This document shows positions 1-8,486 of a stretch of DNA of 64,000 nucleotides, in pieces (within the stretch, counting starts at the first letter, position 1; each line of letters opens with the position of its first letter). Position numbers and translations under genes: made by a program. Source of the DNA: Bacteroidota bacterium (GTDB taxonomy: Bacteria > Bacteroidota > Bacteroidia > Flavobacteriales > Flavobacteriaceae); the NCBI GenBank assembly GCA_018829465.1, contig JAHJTN010000001.1, positions 108,223 to 172,222 on the forward strand, in the 5' to 3' direction. The notes beneath the pieces were generated by a model. The model was not told where the DNA came from and did no database searches. It saw nothing but the letters and a program-made list of their open reading frames with translations.

Positions 1-908
1 GCATTTGCAATTTCATATCCATGTCTGGGAATGCCTTTTTCCAAAAGTTCAAAACCAATTAATTTTCGCTTCGGCCCGATTGCTTTTTCTGTCCTGAGGT
101 TTTCTGCATTGACAAAGTCTTTGGTGAATTTGGTAATCCAACCCAAACCGGCTTCTATGGGCGAAGTGGTTTCGTCTATATCATTGCCGTAAAGGCAAAA
201 TCCCATTTCGAGCCTAAGGGTATCCCGTGCGGCCAATCCGATGGGTTTGATACCGTACGTTTTTCCGGCTTCAAAAACTTGCTGCCATATCTGTTTGACT
301 TCGCTGTTCTTGCAATAAATTTCAAAGCCGCCACTACCTGTGTATCCGGTAGCGGAAATAATGACGTGTGCCGCACCCGCAAAATCCCCAACTTCAAAAT
401 GATAATATTTAATGGCTGACAGATCAACCGAGGTGAGTGCTTGCATAGAAGCGATGGCTTTGGGACCTTGAATGGCTAAAAGGGAATAATCGTCTGAAAT
501 ATCCCGCATATCAGCACCTATGGCTTCGTTGTATTTGGAAATCCAATTCCAATCTTTCTCTATGTTGGAAGCGTTCACTACCAACAAATAAGTTTCTTCT
601 TTGACGCGATAGACAATCAAATCATCTACAATACCTCCGCTTTCATTGGGCATACAAGAATATTGTGCGCGACCTATAGTCAGGGTTGCTGCATCGTTTG
701 AAGTTACTTTTTGTATCAGCGACAAGGCCTTGGGACCTTCTATCAAAAATTCGCCCATGTGGCTGACGTCAAAAACACCTACACCATTGCGAACTGTATG
801 GTGCTCTGCAATGACGCCCTCGTACTGAACGGGCATGTTAAAACCTGCAAATGGCACCATTTTGGCACCTAAATCTAAATGAACTTGGGAAAGCGCAGTC
901 TGCTTCAT
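1..908 (-). CDS. gcvT: Aminomethyltransferase, glycine cleavage T protein (partial)
   Basis: T protein of the glycine cleavage system; it moves the aminomethyl carbon from the lipoyl H protein to tetrahydrofolate. Reading the minus strand from the ATG at 906-908 gives about 302 codons without a stop before the left edge; the family is usually about 360 residues, so roughly the last 60 residues lie outside. The translation begins [16 protein letters not shown], then has the conserved [12 protein letters not shown] segment, VFDVSHMGE, and later [13 protein letters not shown] and [20 protein letters not shown], all typical of GcvT. A flavobacterial promoter lies just upstream, leaving a leader of only about 12 nt. 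Nothing suggests it is broken; it is partial only because the window ends. Confidence 0.95.
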   Translation of the reverse strand, partial: MKQTALSQVHLDLGAKMVPFAGFNMPVQYEGVIAEHHTVRNGVGVFDVSHMGEFLIEGPKALSLIQKVTSNDAATLTIGRAQYSCMPNESGGIVDDLIVYRVKEETYLLVVNASNIEKDWNWISKYNEAIGADMRDISDDYSLLAIQGPKAIASMQALTSVDLSAIKYYHFEVGDFAGAAHVIISATGYTGSGGFEIYCKNSEVKQIWQQVFEAGKTYGIKPIGLAARDTLRLEMGFCLYGNDIDETTSPIEAGLGWITKFTKDFVNAENLRTEKAIGPKRKLIGFELLEKGIPRHGYEIAN

Positions 909-925
909 ATATTGTTTGTTTATCG

Positions 926-956
926 CAAAGGTATTTAAAAGAACTAGGAAAGGCAA
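926..956 (-). promoter_or_regulatory. Predicted gcvT promoter (Bacteroidota type)
   Basis: On the minus strand the -7 box TACCTTTG lies at 926-933 and a TTG (-33 element) at 954-956, 20 nt apart. This matches the Bacteroidota sigma-ABfr consensus TTG-N17-20-TAnnTTTG. The predicted transcript start is near 920, just before the gcvT ATG at 908. Confidence 0.65.
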
Positions 957-1365
957 CGGATTTGATATTGATTTGCTTTGAATTACTTGTTAGTTAATCC
1001 TTAGTTGGTCTGTTTATGTTAGTAAGCCTATAAATATTTATCAAGATAAAATTACTACTTCCTAAAAATCTAGACTCGTAGGAAATCTTAAAATTGTTTG
1101 TAATTATTAATGTCTGTGTTGTATATTTTTCTGGTTCTGATGGAACTAACGAAAGTGGTGTTGGTGCGCATTCCTCTGAATGACTGATACATTTTTCCTA
1201 CCTGGCATGGTTAAGACTGCTAAGGCCAACATCTTTAAAACCAACGGTCAACTTACACAACAATTGTTAAATTTTAAAGAAACTATATTTATATATCATT
1301 TAATATCACTAATTTAGGCTTTTAAATTTGATTTACAAAAAAAACTAACATAAATTCTTATAATT
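957..1365. other. Intergenic spacer between divergent gcvT and the 1366 gene
   Basis: About 400 bp of AT-rich DNA between divergently transcribed genes. I see no convincing small ORF. A short inverted repeat TTCCTA / TAGGAA sits at 1059-1064 and 1079-1084. A -7-like box TAAATTTG at 1323-1330 could drive the plus-strand gene but lacks a TTG at the right distance. Nothing else is recognised. Confidence 0.5.
1323..1330 (+). promoter_or_regulatory. Possible -7 box for the 1366 gene
   Basis: TAAATTTG fits TAnnTTTG exactly and lies 36 nt before the ATG at 1366, but no TTG is found 17-20 nt upstream, so the call is weak. Confidence 0.35.
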
Positions 1366-2727
1366 ATGGAAACGAACCTCTCAAAAAAAGACAAAAAACA
1401 TGTGTTGTCCTTAGTATTCACATGTTTGTTTATGACATTATTTGTATCCGTACAAGGTGCTGTGTTCTTCCAAGACAAGCCAGAAAATTCGACATTTAAG
1501 CAATTTAACGGTGAAGTTGAGGACAGTCAAACCAAAAATCCGTTGGTTTTTGCAACCGTTACTTTGGAAGGCACCAACATCAGTACGGTAACCAATGCCG
1601 AAGGACAATTTTCTATCAAAGTTCCCATCGATTTGGCAAATGGAAATCTCACCATTTCATTTCTCGGCTACAAAACAGCTACTTTTCCGTTGCGTCAATT
1701 TGAGGGAAATAGAAATCAAGTCACACTTGACATATTGGTTACAGAACTGCCGGAAATTAACATCGTAGCGCCCAAGAATGCCGAAACACTTGTCCGGGAA
1801 ACCCTTCGCAAAAAAGGGGAAAACTATTTTACAGATCCCACTGTGATGACGGCGTTTTACAGAGAAACCATTAAGCGAAGACGCACCAACGTCTCGCTTT
1901 CCGAAGCCGTTGTCAATATTTATAAATCACCCTACTCATCCACGCGTAGAGATGCTATGGAGTTGTATAAATCTCGAAAAAGTACCGATTATACGAAGTT
2001 GGACACCTTGGCATTAAAACTCCAAGGCGGCCCATTCAACACCTTGTTTGTCGATATCATGAAATACCCCGAATATATTTTTACGGAAGAGACCATGGCC
2101 GATTATGAATTTAATTTTGAAAACGCTACGCGAATTAACAACAAACTCATCTATGTGGTCAATTTTAAACAAAGACCCGAAATCGTAGAACCTTTGTACA
2201 AAGGCAAACTGTATATAGATGCCGAGAAAAAAATCTTGACGAGTGCCATCTTCTCTCTAAATATTACCGATCCGGATCTAGCATCCGCCATGTTCGTTAG
2301 AAAAAAACCGACCGATGTACGCGTGTGGCCTACCGATGTGGCCTACCGAGTGGATTATAGAGAAAAAAACGGAAAATGGTACTACGGGTATAGCAATGTG
2401 TTGCTGGAATTTAAAGTAGATTGGAAAAACCGTCTGTTCAATTCGCGCTATACTTTGACCAGTGAAATGGCCATCACCGACTGGGAACCTAATCTTACTG
2501 ACAACAGACTTTCCAATCGGGAAAAAATCAGAACCAATATGATTTTGAGTGACGAAGCTTCGGGCTTTTCCGACCCCGATTTTTGGGGCGCCTACAATAT
2601 CATAGAACCTGAAAAATCTATAGAATCCGCCATTAAAAAAATTCAAAGGCAATTGGAAAAATCTAAAGCTCCGGACGGACAAACCGAAGCAAAAAACCCA
2701 ATTAAAGGACGCGTGACTTTCAATTAG
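1366..2727 (+). CDS. Secreted protein with carboxypeptidase-regulatory-like domain
   Basis: A 453-residue exported protein of unknown function. Residues about 10-35 form a Lys-led hydrophobic segment (VLSLVFTCLFMTLFVSVQGA) that looks like a signal peptide or N-terminal anchor. Residues about 45-125 resemble the CarboxypepD_reg-like beta-sandwich common in Bacteroidota envelope proteins: GEVEDSQTKNPLVFATVTLE, TNAEGQFSIKVP and ISFLGYKTATF. The rest has no motif I can name but resembles outer-membrane-associated proteins in which this domain precedes a mixed alpha/beta region. It stands alone on the plus strand, convergent with the molybdenum cofactor operon, whose last gene ends 2 bp from its stop. 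It could be a surface or periplasmic structural protein; no enzyme activity is claimed. Confidence 0.8.
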   Translation: METNLSKKDKKHVLSLVFTCLFMTLFVSVQGAVFFQDKPENSTFKQFNGEVEDSQTKNPLVFATVTLEGTNISTVTNAEGQFSIKVPIDLANGNLTISFLGYKTATFPLRQFEGNRNQVTLDILVTELPEINIVAPKNAETLVRETLRKKGENYFTDPTVMTAFYRETIKRRRTNVSLSEAVVNIYKSPYSSTRRDAMELYKSRKSTDYTKLDTLALKLQGGPFNTLFVDIMKYPEYIFTEETMADYEFNFENATRINNKLIYVVNFKQRPEIVEPLYKGKLYIDAEKKILTSAIFSLNITDPDLASAMFVRKKPTDVRVWPTDVAYRVDYREKNGKWYYGYSNVLLEFKVDWKNRLFNSRYTLTSEMAITDWEPNLTDNRLSNREKIRTNMILSDEASGFSDPDFWGAYNIIEPEKSIESAIKKIQRQLEKSKAPDGQTEAKNPIKGRVTFN

Positions 2728-2729
2728 GC

Positions 2730-3350
2730 TCAACCTTTTTGAGGACTGCCAAACATTCTATAAACCTGATGATAAACTTCAGGTGTATCAATATCTGTTG
2801 TTCTACCATCTGAATTGACAACAATTACGTTACACTTTTCAGCATGGATAAGTTGGCTAGCGCCTTTATCACCGCTCAATTCGCTTAACGCATCCAAATA
2901 AGAAATAGGGAAAACAGCCGGGACGCCACATTTCCTTTCGTAAGCAGTGGCCACAATTTTATCGGAATTTTCATCAAATATTTGGAGCATGGTATTTAGA
3001 TAATCGGCATCTAAAAGTGGTTGGTCGGCCAGCGTGATGAGGATGCCGCCTGCTTCAACTTTTTCCTTTGCAAAATGATGGGCTGCCGCCAGTATCGATG
3101 TACCCAAACCCAATCTCCAGGCTGTGTTTTCCAAAATCTTCACAGGATATTTTTTAATTTGATTCATAATCTCCTCAAAATTCGCTCCCAGAACGACATA
3201 AACTTCCGACACTTTGGTTTGTAAATGCTGTGCAATCACATGCTCAATGAGCGTGTGTTTACCCCATGGCAAAAGTTGCTTGGTTTTTCCCATTCTTTTA
3301 GCTTCACCCGCTGCCAAAACTACCGAAACTATTTTTTTAGATTTCTTCAT
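2730..3350 (-). CDS. mocA: MocA-like molybdopterin cytidylyltransferase
   Basis: A 206-residue nucleotidyltransferase of the MobA/MocA fold. The N-terminal nucleotide-binding loop VLAAGEAKRMGKTKQLLPW (about residues 11-29) has the LAAGxSxRMGxxKxLLP form of MocA and its relatives, and TLADQPL (about 106-112) supplies the metal-binding Asp. MocA adds CMP to molybdopterin-Mo to give the MCD cofactor of xanthine-dehydrogenase-family enzymes, which fits the molybdopterin subunit encoded at the head of this operon. Its start overlaps the end of xdhC by 4 bp, so the two are probably translationally coupled. It is the last gene of the operon and abuts a convergent gene with no room for a terminator. 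The exact nucleotide specificity (CTP versus GTP) is inferred from context. Confidence 0.82.
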   Translation of the reverse strand: MKKSKKIVSVVLAAGEAKRMGKTKQLLPWGKHTLIEHVIAQHLQTKVSEVYVVLGANFEEIMNQIKKYPVKILENTAWRLGLGTSILAAAHHFAKEKVEAGGILITLADQPLLDADYLNTMLQIFDENSDKIVATAYERKCGVPAVFPISYLDALSELSGDKGASQLIHAEKCNVIVVNSDGRTTDIDTPEVYHQVYRMFGSPQKG

Positions 3351-4387
3351 TCTGCTTGGCTATGAATGCGGCCTTTGCGCATTTTTAAAGGCAATCCATC
3401 TTGTTTTCTGATGACGGATAAAATTTCGGCAACGATAGAAACAGCTATTTCCTGGGCGGTTTCGGCGCCCAAATTCAATTCGGCCGGCCCGTGTATGTTG
3501 GTGAAGAAAGCCTCTTCAACTTCGGGTGCATGTTCAATAAACTCACCCAATAGTTTTTCCCTTCTTTTGGACGGTCCCAACAAGCCCAAATAGTCAAAAC
3601 GTATATCTTTAAGGGCCAGTAAAAACTTCAAATCGGTCACGTAGCTGTGTGTCATCAAAACAACTGCTGAACCGGAATCGAAATGGGTTACATCCAAAGT
3701 TTCGGGGCTGCTGTGGAGCAAAGCATTTGCGCCCGGGAAATTCTCTATGGTTTTCGGGTCTTTTGGCGAAGCGATGACGGTCACTTCCCAACCTAAAAAA
3801 GAAGCCGCCACACAAAGTTCGACCGCATCGTGTTCGCTGCCGACAATCACCAACCGGAAACAAGGTTTTAGTTCGTTTTCAAAAAATGAAATATCGGCAT
3901 CTGCCAAAGCCGATTGAACATCAAAATTTGGCGAAACCGTTAAAAAAGCATCATTGGAAAAAAAGTAAGCCGTACCAAATTTTTCTGAACATGTAAGGTC
4001 GTCTTTGGTATAAAAAGTTTTGGTTGTGAAGTTCGTACGGTTGGCAAGTGCGTTTTGAAATTCCTGCATCCAGATCTCTGAGGGTTCAAAGGGTTCAATC
4101 AGGATATACAAAATCCCTTCGCAGCCCAATCTGTAACGGCCGTCATAAGTCATTACCTTGGCTTTGCCGTCCTGAAAAACACTTTGCGCCTGATGCAAAA
4201 TTTCTTTTTCCACACAACCGCCGCTGACGGCACCAATCATCTGTCCGCCTTCTACGATAAGCATCGACACGCCCGGCCTTCGGTAAGAAGAACCTTCGAG
4301 TGCCACAACCGTTGCCAAGACGGTTTTTTTGTCCCCAGCTTTGGCTATGGCGTAATGTTGCAGTATTTTTTTGAGTTCGTGTGTCAT
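3347..4387 (-). CDS. xdhC: XdhC/CoxI family molybdenum cofactor maturation factor
   Basis: A 346-residue XdhC family protein. In this family it binds the finished cofactor, helps swap an oxo for a sulfido ligand and delivers it to the apo-enzyme. The N-terminal XdhC_CoxI domain shows GSSYRRPGVSMLIVEGG and IGAVSGGCVEKE, with the conserved Cys; the C-terminal Rossmann domain shows RLVIVGSEHDAVEL and HSYVTDLKFL. I place the start at MTHELKK (ATG at 4385-4387) rather than the longer in-frame ATG at 4435: the longer form would overlap moeA by 37 bp and has a non-conserved tail, while 4387 leaves an 11 bp gap. It lies between moeA and mocA, the expected setting for loading an MCD enzyme. Confidence 0.9.
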   Translation of the reverse strand: MTHELKKILQHYAIAKAGDKKTVLATVVALEGSSYRRPGVSMLIVEGGQMIGAVSGGCVEKEILHQAQSVFQDGKAKVMTYDGRYRLGCEGILYILIEPFEPSEIWMQEFQNALANRTNFTTKTFYTKDDLTCSEKFGTAYFFSNDAFLTVSPNFDVQSALADADISFFENELKPCFRLVIVGSEHDAVELCVAASFLGWEVTVIASPKDPKTIENFPGANALLHSSPETLDVTHFDSGSAVVLMTHSYVTDLKFLLALKDIRFDYLGLLGPSKRREKLLGEFIEHAPEVEEAFFTNIHGPAELNLGAETAQEIAVSIVAEILSVIRKQDGLPLKMRKGRIHSQAE

Positions 4388-4398
4388 GGAATCAGATT

Positions 4399-5598
4399 TT
4401 AAATGATTTTCCGTGTCGGGATAAATGAAACACACGAGCCTTTCCGAACCGTTCCCTTTCCGGCTTCAATCTTTACAAACCCGTCACTTCGCGCCAAACT
4501 GGTCAAATCGCCCGATCCGTTTTCGGGAATGGCTTCGGCAAAAAGCTGGCCACTTTCAAAATGGGTTTTTACTTTGATAAATTTAGTCAAAGTTTCCGAA
4601 CCGGTAATTTCTCTCGTCAAAATGGCCTCAAAAGCTGTGGATTTTAGCCCAAAACACGCTTGCAACCAATCTTTAAAATAGATGTGGTAATTGGCAAAAG
4701 TGGAAACCGGGTTGCCGGGGAATGAAAAAATGACCGTTTTCAATTCGGGATGGACACCAAACCAAAAAGGCTTGCCGGGCTGTTGCATCACAAAATGAAA
4801 TACTTTTTCTACGCCGAGTTGGGCTAAAATCCCGGGGATGTAATCATATTTCCCTTTTGAAACGCCGCCGCTCAATAACAACACATCGTAGGTTTTGAGT
4901 GCTTCGGACAACTTCTCCCGGATGATGGCCGGCTCATCGGCCAAATGCAACAAGTCTGCCTTAATTCTTTCGGCTTCCAACAATGCGTGCAGCGAATAAC
5001 TGTTCGACTTTCTGATTTGGTGCGGCAAGGGTTTTTGGTTTATATCCACCAATTCGTTTCCGGTCGATACGATGGCAACCTTTGGATTTTTAAAAACCGA
5101 AACCTCGGAAATCCCGACTGAGGCGAGCACGCCTATTTCCGCCGAAGTTATTTTCAGCGGTGCTTTCAACAGCAAATCGCCTTGCTTTTCGTCACTTCCT
5201 TTTCGGTGGATGTTTTGCCCAATTTGAGGTTTTTTGAGAATGACGGCCGTGCCGTTTTTGATTTCGGTTTCTTCATACATGATCACGGTGTCCGTGTTGT
5301 CGGGAAGCACCGCGCCTGTCATAATCTCGATGCAGTTTGAAACACTTTTTAATGAAACCTGTGGCGAACCGGCACTTGCAATACCTTCAATCGGAAACGC
5401 GTTGATGCCTTTATGGATGGCTTCATAATTGATGGCAATCCCGTCTTTGGTAGCGCGGTGAAAGGGCGGAAAATCCCGGTCTGCAAACACATCAGTTGCT
5501 AAAATCCTATCGGTCGATGCTGTGATATGAACCGTTTCCAACCCCCAAGAGGCGGTGTTTTTCATCACTTCGGTATGTGCTTTTTCGAATGTAATCAT
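4399..5598 (-). CDS. moeA: Molybdopterin molybdenumtransferase MoeA
   Basis: A 399-residue MoeA, close to the usual 400. It inserts molybdate into adenylylated molybdopterin, releasing AMP and forming Mo-molybdopterin. The central MoCF_biosynth domain contains VAIVSTGNELVD, the loop LLSGGVSKGKYDYIPG and SFPGNPVSTFANY; the N-terminal linker region has FADRDFPPFHRATKDGIAI, where the family has the P-F-x-x-S/A-x-M/K-D-G motif. The C-terminal domain is short but present. The partner that adenylylates molybdopterin (MogA/MoaB) is not in this window. It follows the TSUP permease gene by a single base, indicating tight operon packing. Confidence 0.95.
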   Translation of the reverse strand: MITFEKAHTEVMKNTASWGLETVHITASTDRILATDVFADRDFPPFHRATKDGIAINYEAIHKGINAFPIEGIASAGSPQVSLKSVSNCIEIMTGAVLPDNTDTVIMYEETEIKNGTAVILKKPQIGQNIHRKGSDEKQGDLLLKAPLKITSAEIGVLASVGISEVSVFKNPKVAIVSTGNELVDINQKPLPHQIRKSNSYSLHALLEAERIKADLLHLADEPAIIREKLSEALKTYDVLLLSGGVSKGKYDYIPGILAQLGVEKVFHFVMQQPGKPFWFGVHPELKTVIFSFPGNPVSTFANYHIYFKDWLQACFGLKSTAFEAILTREITGSETLTKFIKVKTHFESGQLFAEAIPENGSGDLTSLARSDGFVKIEAGKGTVRKGSCVSFIPTRKII

Positions 5599-5599
5599 C

Positions 5600-6379
5600 T
5601 CAGAAATTTATTTGAAAACCGTTGACCAACAAAACCCGGATGCCTACGCTAAAAACCAAAAGTGCGGTCAACCGTTTGATGCCGTTTCCGCTAAGTTTTC
5701 GCAGGGTTATCCTGGCGCCCAACTGTCCGCCCAACAGCACCACAAACATCAGACCGAGGGCGTATAAAACCGGGACTTGAAAAGTGTCGTTTACAACCAA
5801 TCCGGCCAAGCCCGAAATCGAATTTACCAAAATAAAAAAACTCGTCAACGCGGCGATGGTCAACGATTTTTCCCAACGCAAATGATTCAAGACCGGGGCC
5901 AAGAAAATCCCGCCTCCGATGCCGACCAAGCCTGCTAAAAAACCGATTGCCCCTCCCAATAGATAATTTACGAAAACTGGATATTCCTTATAAGGCTCCG
6001 ATTGGCCTCTTTTTTTAAGGGTTTGCACCACCAAAGCGACAGACGAAACGATGAGTGTGATGCCCAAAATGACAAAAAAAACATGCTCTTTCAGCCGGAA
6101 GGAAGCGCCCAAAAAACTCAACGGAATGCTCGTGAGGACGAAAGGTAGAAATTTTTTGATCTCGAAAAGCCCCTTTTTGTAATACAAAAAACAACTCCCT
6201 GAAACCACTACTAGGTTGCAAAGCAAGGCGATGCTACGGATGGTGTAAAATTCTGTCAGAAAAAGTGCCAAGAGTGCCAAATAACTGGAGCCGCCGCCAA
6301 AACCCACCGAAGAATACAAGGTGGCAACCACAAAAAAACCGAAGCAGAGCAAAATAAAATTGTCAATGTCCAATAGCAT
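5600..6379 (-). CDS. TSUP (TauE/SafE) family membrane permease
   Basis: A 259-residue membrane protein with about eight hydrophobic segments and the two-repeat pattern of the TauE/SafE (TSUP) family: VGFGGGSSYLALLAL near residues 26-40 and GLVGIGGGIFLAPVLNHL in the second half. TSUP proteins move small anions such as sulfite, sulfoacetate or thiosulfate. The start overlaps the end of moeB by 17 bp and the stop is 1 bp from moeA, so it is buried inside the molybdenum cofactor operon. No ModABC transporter is present here, so uptake of molybdate or export of a sulfur oxyanion from the rhodanese step are both reasonable guesses. The substrate cannot be read from the sequence. Confidence 0.88.
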   Translation of the reverse strand: MLLDIDNFILLCFGFFVVATLYSSVGFGGGSSYLALLALFLTEFYTIRSIALLCNLVVVSGSCFLYYKKGLFEIKKFLPFVLTSIPLSFLGASFRLKEHVFFVILGITLIVSSVALVVQTLKKRGQSEPYKEYPVFVNYLLGGAIGFLAGLVGIGGGIFLAPVLNHLRWEKSLTIAALTSFFILVNSISGLAGLVVNDTFQVPVLYALGLMFVVLLGGQLGARITLRKLSGNGIKRLTALLVFSVGIRVLLVNGFQINF

Positions 6380-7439
6380 ATTTTCGGTATTGGTTAAGCC
6401 CGCCTTCCAAATTGTATAACTCAGATGCCGGATGGTTTTTTTGTATTATTTGGATGGCTTTCAAACTTCGGACACCCGACTGGCAAACCAGATAAACAGC
6501 TTTAGAAAAATCAATCTCATCAAGCCTGTTTTCAATGACATCTAAAGGAATATTTCGGCTGTTTTCTATATGAAATTGCATAAACTCTTCCGGGCTGCGG
6601 ACGTCTGCCAACTGAATGGTTTTTTTTGTTTCCAAAAGATTTATAAATTCTTCGACAGCAATAGTTTGATGATTCGGACAAGTTTCAATCGCATAGTTTT
6701 TTTGAAGGCTTTTTATCCGGAGGTTTTCTGTTATCGGCGTAAATTTTATCTTGAATGCATTTTGTTTCAGGCCATCGTAAATCAACAAGCTGCCTGACAA
6801 AATTTCGCCGATTCCCGCAATTACTTTCACGGCTTCCAAAGCTTGAAAATTTCCCACTATTCCCGGGATGATGCCCAAAACACCGTTGGTATTGCAATCC
6901 GGGATTTGCGCCGGGTCGGGCATGTCGGGAAACAGGCAGCGGTAGGTAGGCCCGCCTTTGTAATTAAAAACGCTGACTTGGCCTTCAAAACCGTGTAAAG
7001 CCCCGTAAACAAAAGGTTTGTTTAAAATCACGCAGGCATCGTTCACCAAATACCGCGTCGGGAAATTATCGGAACAATCCATCACCAAATCGAAGTCGGA
7101 AATGATTTTTAAAGCATTTTCAACATCCAGAAAAGTATCGAAAAGTTCAATTTTTGTGCTTGAATTTTGCATGGAAAGTTTCTTGGCAATTGCTTCAATT
7201 TTCGGCTTGCCGATATCGCTTTCATCATACAATACCTGGCGGTGCAAATTGGTGATGTCCACCGTATCGTGTTCAACAATACCGAGCGTGCCGGTTCCCA
7301 TGGCGTTCAGATATTGCAAAACCGGAACGCCCAACCCGCCTGCGCCCACCACCAAAACCTTTGCTTTTTGAAGTTTTGACTGAGCATCCGAAGCAAATTC
7401 GGCCAAGCTGGTTTGCCTGATGTAACGTTCGGTGCGCAT
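6363..7439 (-). CDS. moeB: MoeB/ThiF-type adenylyltransferase fused to a rhodanese domain
   Basis: A 358-residue E1-like enzyme that should adenylylate the C-terminal Gly-Gly of MoaD before sulfur transfer. Residues 1-235 are the ThiF fold: the nucleotide loop VLVVGAGGLGVPVLQYL (28-44), R67 and Q68 in NLHRQVLY, and the DCSDNF segment (121-126). Residues about 260-355 form a rhodanese domain with the active-site loop CQSGVRS (Cys319), so it can carry persulfide sulfur, as in eukaryotic MOCS3. The usual four zinc-binding cysteines are mostly missing: only Cys168 of the first CxxC remains (165 is Thr) and the second CxxC is absent. It is packed 2 bp after mobA and overlaps the TSUP gene. Confidence 0.92.
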   Translation of the reverse strand: MRTERYIRQTSLAEFASDAQSKLQKAKVLVVGAGGLGVPVLQYLNAMGTGTLGIVEHDTVDITNLHRQVLYDESDIGKPKIEAIAKKLSMQNSSTKIELFDTFLDVENALKIISDFDLVMDCSDNFPTRYLVNDACVILNKPFVYGALHGFEGQVSVFNYKGGPTYRCLFPDMPDPAQIPDCNTNGVLGIIPGIVGNFQALEAVKVIAGIGEILSGSLLIYDGLKQNAFKIKFTPITENLRIKSLQKNYAIETCPNHQTIAVEEFINLLETKKTIQLADVRSPEEFMQFHIENSRNIPLDVIENRLDEIDFSKAVYLVCQSGVRSLKAIQIIQKNHPASELYNLEGGLNQYRKYAIGH

Positions 7440-7441
7440 CT

Positions 7442-8029
7442 TTATAATTTTGTAATTACTTCGTTATAGTCTTCCATCGAATTGGCGTTAAACAACACCT
7501 TGTCATCTTCCGGGAAAACCAGTTGAATGTCCGAATTGATAAGAAATTTTCTGGGGCAACTGCCTGCGCCGGCTTTGAGGTTTTCCTCCGCCTTTTGCAA
7601 TGCCATGCTTTCCCAAATGGCACAAAGGGGTTCGGGAAGTTTGCTAGCATGGGTGGCAAAAGCGGTTGCAAATTTCTTCGGATTTCTTTTTTGAATCAAA
7701 CGTTCAAGGGAATTTTTATCAATCAAAGGCAAATCGCACGCCAACACCAACCAGGCAGCTTCCGGAAATTTGTGGTGCGCACTCAGCAAGCCGTTGAACG
7801 GGCCGCGGTGCTGGTTTTCGTCAACGATGATTTTCACATCGTGCGAAACTTCAGGCATTTGTTCTTCGCTGACACTCAGAAAAACTTTGTCGCATAATTT
7901 ACCCAAAAGGTTCAGTAAATATTCGCGGTGCGGGATGCCGTGATAGTTGATTGATCCCTTGTCAATCCCCATCCTTGTGCTTTTTCCGCCGGAGAGCACA
8001 AGGCCAAATAGTTTATCTTTTAAAATCAT
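7442..8029 (-). CDS. mobA: Molybdenum cofactor guanylyltransferase MobA
   Basis: A 195-residue MobA-type enzyme that attaches GMP to Mo-molybdopterin to make the MGD cofactor. The GTP loop LVLSGGKSTRMGIDKG is near the N terminus, and LACDLPL (about residues 95-101) carries the metal-binding Asp; VDENQHRGPFNGLLSA matches the guanine-recognition region. I use the ATG at 8027-8029 (MILKDKLFGLVLSGG) rather than the longer in-frame ATG at 8155, since the extra 42 residues would lie wholly inside moaC and look like an out-of-frame reading of it. With this start it overlaps moaC by 17 bp. Having both MobA and MocA suggests that the cell uses MGD enzymes encoded elsewhere as well as the local MCD enzyme. 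Confidence 0.88.
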   Translation of the reverse strand: MILKDKLFGLVLSGGKSTRMGIDKGSINYHGIPHREYLLNLLGKLCDKVFLSVSEEQMPEVSHDVKIIVDENQHRGPFNGLLSAHHKFPEAAWLVLACDLPLIDKNSLERLIQKRNPKKFATAFATHASKLPEPLCAIWESMALQKAEENLKAGAGSCPRKFLINSDIQLVFPEDDKVLFNANSMEDYNEVITKL

Positions 8030-8486
8030 TTTTCCCGCCTGTTTTTTGTTCGAGCCTGATGTCTGTGATTTGTATGTCATGCGACAAGGCTTTGCACATG
8101 TCGTAAACCGTGAGCGCGCTGATGCTGGCCCCGGTGAGTGCTTCCATTTCCACACCTGTTTTTTCGGTACATTTCACGGTACATTGAATGTGAAATACCG
8201 GGGCTTCCGGCACGATTTGAATATCTATTTTGGAAATTGGGAGCGTATGGCAAAGCGGAATTAAATCGGCGGTTTTTTTGACAGCCTGAATCCCCGCGAT
8301 GACCGCAGTTTGGATGATGCTTCCTTTTTTTCCCACAAAACCCTGGGCTTCCAATTCCGCGAAAACTGCTGCCGGAAAAATCACTTTGCCCGAAGCTGTT
8401 GCCACGCGTACGGAGCTGTTTTTATCCGTCACATCTACCATTTGGATGTCACCGTTTTCGGAGATATGAGAGAGTTGTTTTTTCAT
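8013..8486 (-). CDS. moaC: Cyclic pyranopterin monophosphate synthase MoaC
   Basis: A 157-residue MoaC. It converts 3',8-cyclo-7,8-dihydro-GTP made by MoaA into cyclic pyranopterin monophosphate. The family signatures are clear: MVDVTDKNSSVRVATASG at the N terminus, the active-site segment LIPLCHTLPISKIDI, KTGVEMEALTGAS, and TVYDMCKAL with the catalytic Asp and Lys. The start is the ATG at 8484-8486, immediately 3' of a copy of the recurrent leader element found at four loci in this window, so its translation start region is supplied by that element. moaA lies 147 bp upstream and mobA overlaps its 3' end. Confidence 0.95.
   Translation of the reverse strand: MKKQLSHISENGDIQMVDVTDKNSSVRVATASGKVIFPAAVFAELEAQGFVGKKGSIIQTAVIAGIQAVKKTADLIPLCHTLPISKIDIQIVPEAPVFHIQCTVKCTEKTGVEMEALTGASISALTVYDMCKALSHDIQITDIRLEQKTGGKNDFKR

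Noticed and set aside
1366..1410. Type IX sorting signal on the 1366 protein
   Set aside because: Its C terminus ends NPIKGRVTFN without the type A or type B domain pattern.
7523..7897. 124-residue plus-strand ORF inside mobA
   Set aside because: Antisense shadow of mobA without conserved motifs or a start region.
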